A stretch of 17,214 nucleotides of DNA. Origin: an uncultured Duganella sp. (GTDB lineage Bacteria > Pseudomonadota > Gammaproteobacteria > Burkholderiales > Burkholderiaceae). The translations under genes and the position numbers were made by a program. Where the stretch lies: NCBI GenBank assembly GCA_946482335.1, contig CAMLRG010000119.1, positions 1 to 17,214 on the forward strand. The letters are read 5' to 3'. The notes under the pieces are model-generated. The model had not been told where the DNA came from. It did no database searches and saw nothing but the letters and a program-made list of their open reading frames with translations. Every line of letters begins with the position of its first letter. Position 1 is the first letter of the stretch. Shown piece after piece: positions 1-7,145 of this stretch.

Positions 1-962
1 AGGCGCAGGGTCAGGTTGCCGCCCACGCTGTCGCTGGTGATGATGTTCAGGCCAGAGATGTCGGCAATGGCTTGCAGCGCAGCGCGCACTTCCACGTTCT
101 GGAAGTTGAACGACAGCTTCTCGCCGCGGTAGCCCTGGGTGCCCTGCACCAGCTTGTTCGGGTCTTCCTTGATCGGCTTGACGTCCACCACCAGCTGGGT
201 GTCGCTCTGGTACACGCTCTGCTCCCACAGGCCGCTCGCCTCCACGGTCATGCGCACATTGTCGCCTTGCGGCACGGTGGTGACGCGGGTCACCGGGGTG
301 CCGAAATCGGTCACGTCCAGGCGGCGGCGCAGGGTTTCCGGCAGGCCGGTCTTGAGGAAGTCCACCACCACGCCGCTGGCGGTCTGGCGCACGTCGACGG
401 CAACCTGGTTGTTCGGCAGGTCGATCACCACGCGGCCTTCGCCGTTGGTGCCGCGGCGGAAATCGATATCGCGCAGCTGTTGCTTGCCCACCGGCGCGGC
501 CGCCACGGCCGCCGCCACGGGCAGGCCGCGCGCGTCGACCGCCTGGGCCACGCCGCCGGAGGCGTCGATGGTCAGGATCACGCTCTTGCCGTCGATCGCG
601 GTGGCGTAGTTGAGGGTGCGCTTGAGGTTGAACACCAGGCGCGAGCGCTCGCCGGCCTGCACCACGTTGACGCTGGCCAGGTCGCCCAGGTTGAGTTCCT
701 GGCTGGTCTTGCCGGTGGCATTGACCGTCTGGCCGAAATCGAGCGCGATGCGGGCCGGGTTGGTGATGGCAAAGCCGATCGGCAGCTTCTGCGGCGCTTC
801 CCTCATCTGGATCTTCACGATCACATTGCTGCCCTGCTGGTTGGCCGTGATCGATTCGATCGCGTTGCCTTGCTGGGCCTGCGCCACGGCTGCGCTGCCT
901 GCCAGCGCCAGCACGACGCTCGCCTGGCGGCACAGGCGCTTCAGGGTTCTGATGGCGATCAT
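1..962 (-). CDS. pilQ: PilQ, type IV pilus secretin (N-terminal part, cut by window edge)
   Basis: Outer-membrane secretin through which the type IV pilus passes. Only the first 320 codons are present; the gene continues past the left edge, so the secretin channel domain is not seen. The start is an ATG at 962-960 that overlaps the pilP stop (ATGA). Residues 1-29 form a signal peptide: basic start, hydrophobic VVLALAGSAA, AQA before the likely cut after A29. Two AMIN-like beta-rich modules follow (about 30-130 and 155-255), which in this family bind peptidoglycan. The visible part ends in the start of the STN/N0 domain (EKLSFNFQNVEVRAALQAIA, then SGLNIITSDSVGGNLTLR). Identity rests on these modules plus its place as last gene of pilMNOPQ. 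No internal stop or frameshift is seen in the visible part. Confidence 0.93.
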   Translation of the reverse strand, partial: MIAIRTLKRLCRQASVVLALAGSAAVAQAQQGNAIESITANQQGSNVIVKIQMREAPQKLPIGFAITNPARIALDFGQTVNATGKTSQELNLGDLASVNVVQAGERSRLVFNLKRTLNYATAIDGKSVILTIDASGGVAQAVDARGLPVAAAVAAAPVGKQQLRDIDFRRGTNGEGRVVIDLPNNQVAVDVRQTASGVVVDFLKTGLPETLRRRLDVTDFGTPVTRVTTVPQGDNVRMTVEASGLWEQSVYQSDTQLVVDVKPIKEDPNKLVQGTQGYRGEKLSFNFQNVEVRAALQAIADISGLNIITSDSVGGNLTLR

Positions 963-1486
963 TTGGAGCTCTCCTTACTTTCCTGCAGTTCCAGCTTCGA
1001 CATGCGCTCGACCCAGTCGCCGGCCGCATCCTGAACAATTTCGCGCACCGCGATGCCATCTTCGGTCACGGCGGTGATCAATCCATAATTCTGTCCCACG
1101 TACTGTCCCTTCTTCACCTGGTAGACGGTGCGGTCGATCTGCACCAGGCCGTACACCACCTTGCTTTTCTCCATGGTGCCGACCATCTTCATGGCGTCGA
1201 GCGGGAAGCTTTCGAGGAATTCCTTGCGCCGGTTCTGGTCCGGTGCCTGGGCGCCGCCCGGACGGCTCTTGGCCAGTTCGGTCAGCAGCTTGCTGGCATT
1301 GAACGGGTCCAGCACGTCGCCGGCGGCATAGGCAAAGGGCGTGAACGTCTTCGGTTCCGGCAACGGCTTGACCGTGGGCCGGGTCTGTGCCTCGACATCC
1401 TTCATCCAGGTACGCACTTGCTGCACGTCGCTGTCGCCGCATGCGCTCAACAGCAGGACGCAAGCCAGGGGGGCCAGCTTCTTCAT
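959..1486 (-). CDS. pilP: PilP, type IV pilus inner-membrane lipoprotein
   Basis: Periplasmic lipoprotein that joins the PilN/PilO inner-membrane ring to the N0 domain of PilQ. The 175-residue product starts MKKLAPLACVLLLSACGDSD: a lipoprotein signal with lipobox L13-S14-A15-C16, so C16 is the lipidated residue. A linker rich in Pro and charged residues follows (about 20-90). The C-terminal beta domain contains the family pattern VYQVKKGQYVGQNYGLITAV. The ATG at 1486-1484 overlaps the pilO stop by four bases (ATGA), and its own stop overlaps the pilQ start the same way, so translation is probably coupled. Length and order match PilP of other pilMNOPQ operons. Confidence 0.95.
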   Translation of the reverse strand: MKKLAPLACVLLLSACGDSDVQQVRTWMKDVEAQTRPTVKPLPEPKTFTPFAYAAGDVLDPFNASKLLTELAKSRPGGAQAPDQNRRKEFLESFPLDAMKMVGTMEKSKVVYGLVQIDRTVYQVKKGQYVGQNYGLITAVTEDGIAVREIVQDAAGDWVERMSKLELQESKESSK

Positions 1487-2178
1487 TTCTTCCCTCCCTT
1501 CTTGTCCTTCTTCTTCTTGTCGGCGACCGCCTTGCGCTGCTCGGCCACTTCTTCAGGGTCGAGGTAGCGGAAGGTCTTCGCCGTGGCATTCAGCTGCAAG
1601 GTCCCGGCCGGCAATTCCTTGTTGTCCCTGCCCCTGGTGTCGAGCGATATATTGTTCAGCGTGACGATACGGGCCATGCCCGCCAGGTCGCCGGCAAAGG
1701 CGCCCAGGTCGTGGTAACTGCCGTTCACGCGCAATTCGATCGGCTGCTCGGCATAGTATTCCTTGACGTCGACCCGGTTCGGCTTGAACAGTTCGAACGA
1801 CAGGCCGCGGCCCGTGCCGGCATTGTTGATGTCCGACAGCAGGGCCGCCATTTCCGCCTTGCCCGGCAGCTGCTTTTCCATCTGGACCACGTACTTGTCG
1901 ACCTGCTCCTTCTGGCGCCTGAGCTCGTCCAGGTTGACCGCCTGCCCGACCTTGCTCGTGAATTCCGTCCGCAGCTTGGCTTCCTTTTGCTCGCCTTCCT
2001 GCAGCCGCTCGTACTGGCCCTGCCAGTACAGGAAATAGCCGGCCAGCACGGCCAGCCCTGCCACGCCCAGCGCGCACAGCACGCGCGGCACGATGGGCCA
2101 CAAGCCGGGATGCAGGCCGTTCAGGTTGCGGAACTGGGCGCTGAGCGATTCCCCTAATTGTTTCAAATCAGTTGCCAT
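1483..2178 (-). CDS. pilO: PilO, type IV pilus alignment-complex protein
   Basis: Bitopic inner-membrane protein that pairs with PilN and forms the periplasmic ring below PilQ. The 231-residue product has a short cytoplasmic N-terminus, one membrane segment at about 28-50 (LWPIVPRVLCALGVAGLAVL), then a coiled-coil-like stretch (about 51-110, rich in Glu, Gln, Lys and Leu) and an alpha/beta ferredoxin-like domain containing GRGLSFELFKP and PIELRVNGSYHDLGAFAGDLA. It ends in an unusual lysine-rich tail (DKKKKDKKGGKK). Ten bases separate the pilN stop from this start, and the pilP start overlaps its stop. Function is assigned from domain order and operon position. Confidence 0.95.
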   Translation of the reverse strand: MATDLKQLGESLSAQFRNLNGLHPGLWPIVPRVLCALGVAGLAVLAGYFLYWQGQYERLQEGEQKEAKLRTEFTSKVGQAVNLDELRRQKEQVDKYVVQMEKQLPGKAEMAALLSDINNAGTGRGLSFELFKPNRVDVKEYYAEQPIELRVNGSYHDLGAFAGDLAGMARIVTLNNISLDTRGRDNKELPAGTLQLNATAKTFRYLDPEEVAEQRKAVADKKKKDKKGGKK

Positions 2179-2188
2179 GGCTTAGCTC

Positions 2189-2818
2189 TCAGGACTTGGC
2201 AGCGGTATCGGCCTTGGCGCCTGGCTTGGCGCCCGGCTTGCCGTCCGGGTTTTCGTCCTTGTCGCGCGGACGCTTGATGATGACCGACAGCTGGAATTCG
2301 ACGATATGGCGGTTCTTGTCCTTGCCCAGCGTGCCGGCCTTGACTTCCACCAGGTCCGGGCGCTCCAGCCATGGCGAATTGCTGGACAGGTTGCGCAGCA
2401 GTTCGGACACGCGTTCCTGCGATTGCGCGCTGCCGGTCAGGGTGACCTTCTGCGCTTCCTGGCGCACCGACTTCAGGAACACGCCCGGCGGGGTCTGCTT
2501 GACCAGTTCGTCCATCAGGTACACCGGCTGGTTGCGGTCGGCCTGCAAGTCTTCCACCGCCTGCTGGCGCGCTTTCAGCGCATCGATTTCCTCGCGCAAG
2601 GTGGAGATCTCGGCGATCTTCTTGTCCAGTTCCTTGATGGCGGCCCTCAGCACTTCCTGGCGCTGTTCCTGGATCGACAAGGCGCGCGCATTGTAGCCGC
2701 CGACGATCGCGACGATCGCGACGCCGATGGCGAAGCCCGCGCCCAGCAAGGCATAGAAGGCGTTCTTGCGCAGCTTGCGTTTTTGCTCCCGGTGCGGGAG
2801 CAGGTTTATGCGTATCAT
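2189..2818 (-). CDS. pilN: PilN, type IV pilus alignment-complex protein
   Basis: Inner-membrane partner of PilO whose cytoplasmic tail docks into PilM. The 209-residue product begins MIRINLLPHREQ, and the INLLP motif at residues 4-8 is the known PilM-binding peptide of the family. One membrane segment lies at about 20-41 (FYALLGAGFAIGVAIVAIVG), followed by a coiled coil (about 50-95) and a ferredoxin-like periplasmic domain. The C-terminus is a low-complexity Gly/Pro/Ala/Lys tail (DGKPGAKPGAKADTAAKS, 192-209). The start codon shares one base with the pilM stop (TGATG), pointing to coupled translation and fixed stoichiometry with PilM. Confidence 0.95.
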   Translation of the reverse strand: MIRINLLPHREQKRKLRKNAFYALLGAGFAIGVAIVAIVGGYNARALSIQEQRQEVLRAAIKELDKKIAEISTLREEIDALKARQQAVEDLQADRNQPVYLMDELVKQTPPGVFLKSVRQEAQKVTLTGSAQSQERVSELLRNLSSNSPWLERPDLVEVKAGTLGKDKNRHIVEFQLSVIIKRPRDKDENPDGKPGAKPGAKADTAAKS

Positions 2819-3897
2819 CAGCCGAACCTCCGCATGGCAAGGCCGCAGGCGACCAGGTAGGCCGGCGCATCGCTGCGCAGCGCCTGTTCACGCACGCCCG
2901 ATGCCAGCTGCATGCCCTTGAAGGGCGAGATGACGGCGCTGGAGATGCGGGTGCGGCTGGCGATAATTTCCAGCAGTCCCGGCAACACGGCGCAGCCGCC
3001 GGCCAGGAAGATCTGGTCGATCTTGGTAAATGGCGTGGACGTAAAGAAGAACTGGATGGCGCGCGTCACTTCCAGCGCGGCGCCTTCCAGCCACGGTGCG
3101 AGCACGTCGGCCTGGTAATTCTCCGGCAGGTCGCCGGCCTTCTTGCGCGCTTCGGCCTCCTCGAAGGCCAGGCCGTAGCTGCGCACGATATCCTGGGTCA
3201 GCGAGTTGCCGCCGAAGGGCTGCTCGCGCTCGTACACGGTGGCGCCATCGAGCATGACGGAGATCTGGGTCGATACCGCGCCGATCTGGAACAGCGCGAT
3301 CACCTGGCCGGCGCCGGCGTCGGGCAATTGCGCCGTGATGCGGTCCAGCGCGGCGCGCGCGGCATAGGATTCGATATCCATCACCGACGCCTTCATGCCG
3401 GCCATCTCGACGATCGCCACGCGGTCCTCCACCTTCTCGCGGCGGGCCGCAGCCAGCATGACTTCGAGGTCTTCGGTGGAGTTGGCGACGGGGCCGATCA
3501 CGTCGAAGTCCAGGCTCACCTCGTCGAGCGCAAACGGGATGTACTGGGCCGCTTCCGACTCGACCTGCACTTCCAGCTGTTCTTCGGTCATGCCGGCCGG
3601 CAGCACGATCTTCTTGGTGATGACGGAGGCCGGCGGCATGCCTAGCGCCACGTGCTTGGCGCGCGTGCCGCTCTTCTTGACCAGGCGGCGCACCGCTTCC
3701 ACCACTTGCTCCATATTTTCGATATTGCCGTCGGCCACGGCGCCGCGCGGCAGCGGCTCGGACGCGCAGCGCTCCAGGCGCATGCCATCCTTGCCGCCAT
3801 CGGCCAATTCCACCAGGCGCACGCTGGAGGTGCTGATATCGAGGCCGACGAGGGGCGCTTGCGCGCCGCCAAACAGGGCTTTCAGGTCCACTGGCAT
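2818..3897 (-). CDS. pilM: PilM, actin-like cytoplasmic ATPase fold protein of the type IV pilus
   Basis: Cytoplasmic FtsA/actin-like protein that binds the PilN N-terminus. I chose the ATG at 3897-3895 (MPVDLKALFG), giving 359 residues: AGGAG lies about nine bases upstream and the family normally starts here. An in-frame start at 3969 would add 24 residues with no family resemblance. The phosphate-1 loop is GLDISTSSVRLVEL (18-31). The phosphate-2 region reads ALFQIGAVSTQISV (201-214), with Gln204 where many homologues have Asp. The adenosine motif is FLAGGCAVLPGL (297-308). PFGGNSLTQDI (227-237) is also typical. It is the first gene of pilMNOPQ, transcribed away from mrcA. Confidence 0.94.
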   Translation of the reverse strand: MPVDLKALFGGAQAPLVGLDISTSSVRLVELADGGKDGMRLERCASEPLPRGAVADGNIENMEQVVEAVRRLVKKSGTRAKHVALGMPPASVITKKIVLPAGMTEEQLEVQVESEAAQYIPFALDEVSLDFDVIGPVANSTEDLEVMLAAARREKVEDRVAIVEMAGMKASVMDIESYAARAALDRITAQLPDAGAGQVIALFQIGAVSTQISVMLDGATVYEREQPFGGNSLTQDIVRSYGLAFEEAEARKKAGDLPENYQADVLAPWLEGAALEVTRAIQFFFTSTPFTKIDQIFLAGGCAVLPGLLEIIASRTRISSAVISPFKGMQLASGVREQALRSDAPAYLVACGLAMRRFG

Positions 3898-3988
3898 GGA
3901 TGCACTCCTGATAACTCCATAGACATTTACATATCCAAATTCGTTTAAAAACCCGTGTTTAGACGGCAAACATGAGACAGTACATTAG

Positions 3989-4018
3989 ATGCTAGCAACA
4001 TTGCCGGAGCAATGTAAA
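3989..4018 (-). promoter_or_regulatory. Candidate sigma70-type promoter for pilM
   Basis: On the minus strand TTTACA (4018-4013) is followed after 18 bases by TAGCAT (3994-3989), a moderate match to the -35 and -10 boxes. It would leave a leader of roughly 85 bases before the pilM ATG. The spacer contains the perfect 7-base inverted repeat described separately. This is pattern matching in AT-rich DNA only; other weak boxes exist closer to the gene. Confidence 0.25.
3998..4015. repeat. 18-base inverted repeat between pilM and mrcA (possible operator)
   Basis: ACATTGC (3998-4004), four bases CGGA, then GCAATGT (4009-4015): a perfect 7-base inverted repeat in the divergent intergenic region. 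A second, wider pair sits nearby: GAATTGC at 4045-4051 and GCAATTC at 4065-4071, 13 bases apart. The rest of 3898-4192 is AT-rich and holds no convincing gene. Such symmetry near two divergent promoters suggests a dimeric regulator site, but no specific regulator is recognised. A short RNA hairpin in the pilM leader is the alternative. Confidence 0.4.
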
Positions 4019-4157
4019 GGTATTTCTCCTGTGCACTTGTCAGCGAATTGCCACACCAAATCTTGCAATTCATGGCAACGCTACCAACGAAGTTGTTTTG
4101 TTGCTCATGGTAAATATTTCCGATTGTCACGTGCGCGCTGGGCCCGGAGGGCTCATT

Positions 4158-4163
4158 TATAAT
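4158..4163 (+). promoter_or_regulatory. Candidate -10 box for mrcA
   Basis: A perfect TATAAT at 4158-4163, 29 bases before the mrcA ATG, would place the transcript start near 4170 with a leader of about 22 bases. No good -35 box lies at the usual 16-18 base distance; the nearest TTGTCA (4124-4129) is 28 bases away. The promoter may therefore be weak or need an activator. The match to the -10 consensus is the only evidence. Confidence 0.4.
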
Positions 4164-4192
4164 GCTTCGGATAAATCCAACTGAAGCTGCAT

Positions 4193-6517
4193 ATGACTGC
4201 AAACAACCACGAGGCCCCGGCCCGCAAATCGCCCAAGGGCTTCCTGCTGATGGCCCTGCTTTCCCTGCTGGGCCTGCTCCTGGCCGGCGTGCTGCTGGTG
4301 GTGTTCGGCCTGGCGCTGGCCTACCCCAACCTGCCGTCGCTGGACACCATCACCGACTACCGTCCGAAAATGCCGCTGCGTATTTACTCGGCCGACAATG
4401 TGCTGATCGGCGAGTTCGGCGAAGAACGCCGCAACCTGGTGCACATCAAGGACATCCCCGACGTCATGAAGAAGGCCGTGCTGGCCATCGAAGACAGCAA
4501 CTTCTACGAGCACGGCGGCGTCGACTACTGGGGCATCCTGCGCGCCGCCCTGCACAATGCCACCGGCGGCGCCCGCCAAGGGGCGTCCACCATCACGCAA
4601 CAGGTAGCGCGCAACTTCTTCCTTTCGAGCGAGCAAACGTTCAAGCGCAAGGCCTACGAGGCACTGCTGGCCTGGAAGATCGAACAGAACCTGACCAAGG
4701 ACCAGATTCTGGAGGTCTATATGAACCAGATCTACCTGGGGCAGCGGGCCTACGGCTTTTCATCGGCCGCCCAAATCTACTTCGGCAAGAATCTGAAAGA
4801 CATTAGCGTGGCCGAAGCGGCCATGCTGGCCGGCTTGCCCAAAGCGCCCTCGGCCTATAACCCGGTGGTCAATCCGAAGCGCGCCAAGGTGCGCCAGCAA
4901 TACATCCTGCAGCGCATGGCCACGCTTGGCTATATTACGCCCGCACAGTACGAAGCGGCGAAGAATGAACAGTTAAAAGTGAAAACGGACAGCAGCGAAT
5001 TCGGGGTGCATGCCGAATATGTTGCGGAAATGGCGCGCCAGCTGGTGTACGAGCAATTCAAGGAAGAGACCTATACGCGCGGCCTGAACGTCTTCACCAC
5101 CATCACCAAGGCCGACCAGGACGCCGCCTACCTGGCGCTGCGCCGCGGCGTGATGGAGTACGAGCGCCGCCATCCCTATCGGGGACCGGAGGCCTACGTC
5201 GACCTGCCCTCGAACAAGGCGGAGGCCGACGAAATCATCGAGACCGAACTGGCCGAACACCCTGACAGCGACGATATCGTGGCCGCCATGGTGTTGCAAA
5301 CCAGCGCGGACAAGGTGGTGGCGGTGACCGCCTCGGGCGAAGAGATCAGCATCAGCGGCGCCGGCCTGGCCATGGGCAAGAACTGGCTGTCGGATAAAAA
5401 CCCGCCGAACAAGCGCATCCGCCGCGGCGCCGTGATCCGCGTCATGCAGGAAGGGAAGGATTGGCAGATCACCCAGATGCCTGAAGTGGAATCGGCCTTC
5501 ATTTCGGCCAGCACCGAGGACGGGGCGATCAAGGCCATGGTGGGCGGTTTCGACTACAACCGCAACAAGTTCAACCACGTGACCCAGGCCTGGCGCCAGC
5601 CCGGCTCCTCCTTCAAGCCTTTCATCTATTCAGCCTCGCTGGAGCGCGGCCTGTCGCCGGCGACCATGATCAACGACGCCCCGATCTCCTTCGATGCGGG
5701 CCAGACCGGCGGCCAGGCCTGGGAACCGAAGAATTACGACGGCAAATACGAAGGCCCGATGAGCATGCGGCGCGGCCTGACCAAATCGAAGAACATGGTA
5801 TCGATCCGCATCCTGCACCGCATCGGTGCCAAGTATGGCCAGGAATACACCACGCGCTTCGGCTTCGACCCCGAGCGCAACCCGCCTTACCTGACCCTGG
5901 CCCTGGGCGCCGGCGGCGTGACGCCGATGCAGATGGCGGGGGCTTACTCGGTATTTGCCAACGGCGGCTACAAGGTCTCGCCCTACCTGATCGCCAGGGT
6001 CACCGACGCCAACGGCAAGGTGCTGTCGCAAGCCAACCCGGACCGCGCCGGCGACGAAAAGAACCGTGTGATCGACGAGCGCAACGCCTTCCTGATGGAT
6101 TCGATGATGAAGGACGTGGTGCGCTTCGGTACCGCGACGCGCGCCCTGTCGCTGAAGCGTCCGGATATCGCGGGCAAGACCGGTACCACCAACGATTCCA
6201 TCGATGCCTGGTTTGCCGGCTACCAGGCCAAACTGGTGGGCGTAGCCTGGATCGGCTTCGACCAGCCCAAGAACCTGGGCAACAAGGAAACCGGCGGCGG
6301 CGTGGCCTTGCCGATCTGGATCGGGTACATGGCGAAGGCGCTGAAAAATATTCCGATTGAGGAACGTCCGGTGCCGGAAGGCATCATCGCCCAGGATGGG
6401 GAGTATTACTACGCGGAGAATCCGCCGGGCGTGGGGATCGATAGCCTGGAAGGCAATACCCGCGGCACCCCGGCGGAGGAAAAGCAGAAGGACGCGGTGA
6501 AGAACGAGCTGTTCTGA
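4193..6517 (+). CDS. mrcA: PBP1a, bifunctional class A penicillin-binding protein
   Basis: Inner-membrane enzyme that polymerises glycan strands from lipid II and cross-links the peptides. The 774-residue product has a short cytoplasmic tail, one membrane anchor (about 17-43) and a family GT51 transglycosylase domain: EDSNFYEHGG with catalytic Glu100, GASTITQQ (130-137), RKxxE (152-156), KDQILEVYMN (169-178). An intermediate region (about 300-430, OB-like) precedes the transpeptidase domain, which has all three motifs: S472-S-F-K475, S532-K-N534 and K662-T-G664. Both activities therefore look intact. The ATG at 4193 has only a weak ribosome site. It is divergent from pilM, and its stop TGA merges with repeat element A. 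Also called ponA in this group. Confidence 0.96.
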   Translation: MTANNHEAPARKSPKGFLLMALLSLLGLLLAGVLLVVFGLALAYPNLPSLDTITDYRPKMPLRIYSADNVLIGEFGEERRNLVHIKDIPDVMKKAVLAIEDSNFYEHGGVDYWGILRAALHNATGGARQGASTITQQVARNFFLSSEQTFKRKAYEALLAWKIEQNLTKDQILEVYMNQIYLGQRAYGFSSAAQIYFGKNLKDISVAEAAMLAGLPKAPSAYNPVVNPKRAKVRQQYILQRMATLGYITPAQYEAAKNEQLKVKTDSSEFGVHAEYVAEMARQLVYEQFKEETYTRGLNVFTTITKADQDAAYLALRRGVMEYERRHPYRGPEAYVDLPSNKAEADEIIETELAEHPDSDDIVAAMVLQTSADKVVAVTASGEEISISGAGLAMGKNWLSDKNPPNKRIRRGAVIRVMQEGKDWQITQMPEVESAFISASTEDGAIKAMVGGFDYNRNKFNHVTQAWRQPGSSFKPFIYSASLERGLSPATMINDAPISFDAGQTGGQAWEPKNYDGKYEGPMSMRRGLTKSKNMVSIRILHRIGAKYGQEYTTRFGFDPERNPPYLTLALGAGGVTPMQMAGAYSVFANGGYKVSPYLIARVTDANGKVLSQANPDRAGDEKNRVIDERNAFLMDSMMKDVVRFGTATRALSLKRPDIAGKTGTTNDSIDAWFAGYQAKLVGVAWIGFDQPKNLGNKETGGGVALPIWIGYMAKALKNIPIEERPVPEGIIAQDGEYYYAENPPGVGIDSLEGNTRGTPAEEKQKDAVKNELF

Positions 6518-6593
6518 AACCGGCATGCCGGAGCCGAGGACAGTAGCGCAGACGGGGTCAGACCCTGGGATCTGACCCCGGTTTACCGGTTTT
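6517..6593. repeat. REP-like hairpin repeat A between mrcA and cyaY
   Basis: The core is a 9-base perfect stem: GGGGTCAGA (6554-6562), an 8-base loop, TCTGACCCC (6571-6579). To its right lies GGTTTACCGGTTTT (6580-6593). On the minus strand this reads AAACCGGTAAACCGG running into GGGGTCAGATCCC, matching elements B and C. Outer arms AAACCGG (6517-6523) and CCGGTTT (6587-6593) bracket the whole unit. The left arm is part of a 12-base palindrome, CCGGCATGCCGG (6520-6531). Both flanking stop codons overlap the edges of the element. It probably acts as a two-way terminator or mRNA 3' end; there is no long U-tract. Confidence 0.8.
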
Positions 6594-6925
6594 CAAGGCG
6601 CCACCACCACCGGCGCCCCGCCCTGCTCCGTCACAATCTCCGACAGCGCCTCAAACAGTTCCGTCCCGCGCCGGGTATCGACCCACTTGCCATCGACCTG
6701 GCGGTAGTGGAAGCCGCCCGAGCGCGCCGCCACCCACAATTCCTGCATCGGCGCCTGCGAGTTGATGATCACCTTGGACCCGTTGCCGACGAACTCGATC
6801 TCCAGCACGTTTCCGCTGCGGCTGCACTCCACATCCACCATATCCTGCTCGCACAAGCGGTCCAGCGCAGCCTCGATCGCGTCCAGGGTTGCCTCGGCCA
6901 GGTCCAAAAATTCCGATTCGGTCAT
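6593..6925 (-). CDS. cyaY: CyaY, bacterial frataxin homologue
   Basis: Small acidic cytoplasmic protein that binds iron and modulates the IscS-IscU iron-sulfur assembly complex. I chose the ATG at 6925-6923 (MTESEFLDLAEATLDAIEAA), 110 residues, because GGAG sits about seven bases upstream and the family starts at this point; an in-frame start at 6949 would add eight residues. The first helix is rich in Asp and Glu (E3, E5, D8, E11, D15, E18, D22), the usual iron-binding face. The beta sheet carries LEIEFVGNGSKVIINSQAP and QELWVAARSGGFHY, followed by the closing helix GTELFEALSEIV. It is divergent from lptM across 39 bases, the arrangement seen in enterobacteria (cyaY next to yifL). Confidence 0.94.
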   Translation of the reverse strand: MTESEFLDLAEATLDAIEAALDRLCEQDMVDVECSRSGNVLEIEFVGNGSKVIINSQAPMQELWVAARSGGFHYRQVDGKWVDTRRGTELFEALSEIVTEQGGAPVVVAP

Positions 6926-6964
6926 GCTACACTCCAAGATTCCTATCAAGCCCCTATTTTAATC
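6926..6964. promoter_or_regulatory. Compact divergent promoter region cyaY / lptM
   Basis: Only 39 bases separate the two starts, so promoter elements must overlap each other or the coding ends. On the plus strand TGCTACACT (6925-6933) resembles an extended -10 for lptM-lysA. On the minus strand TAAAAT (6961-6956) could be a -10 for cyaY. Neither has a convincing -35 box. The assignments are tentative. Confidence 0.3.
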
Positions 6965-7141
6965 GTGAAGTCCCGAATCGCACTTGCTGCCGTTGCAACG
7001 GCAGCCCTGCTGGCCGGATGTGGCCAAACCGGCCCCCTGTACCTGCCAAAGCCACCCGCCAAGCCTGTTACCACGGGCAAGCCGGGCGTGGCACCGCCAT
7101 CGGCTCCGGTTCCGTCCACCCCACCAGCATCCCAACAGTAA
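6965..7141 (+). CDS. lptM: LptM (YifL family), small lipoprotein of the LPS translocon
   Basis: The 58-residue product starts at a GTG (6965-6967); no ATG lies close upstream in frame. It begins MKSRIALAAVATAALLAGCG: a lipoprotein signal peptide with lipobox L16-A17-G18-C19. The mature start CGQTGPLYLP is the hallmark of the LptM/YifL family (CGxxGPLYxP). In E. coli LptM binds LptD and helps it fold into the LptDE translocon. The rest (30-58) is a flexible Pro/Ala/Ser tail. It sits four bases before lysA and is divergent from cyaY; E. coli has yifL next to cyaY and before dapF, another lysine-pathway gene. The ribosome site is weak. A gene finder requiring ATG would miss it. Confidence 0.88.
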   Translation: MKSRIALAAVATAALLAGCGQTGPLYLPKPPAKPVTTGKPGVAPPSAPVPSTPPASQQ

Positions 7142-7145
7142 GCTT

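Noticed and set aside
72..1034. A 320-codon plus-strand frame opposite pilQ
   Set aside because: The minus strand encodes a signal peptide and AMIN modules of PilQ with a coupled start; the plus frame is a compositional shadow.
3945..4202. An 85-codon minus-strand frame in the pilM-mrcA gap
   Set aside because: It overlaps the mrcA start and the promoter elements, has no ribosome site or family resemblance, and lies in AT-rich regulatory DNA.
6518..6592. Repeat element A as a simple rho-independent terminator
   Set aside because: The stem is strong, but no continuous T-run follows on either strand and the sequence recurs elsewhere with the same arm, so a repeat family fits better; a termination role is still possible.
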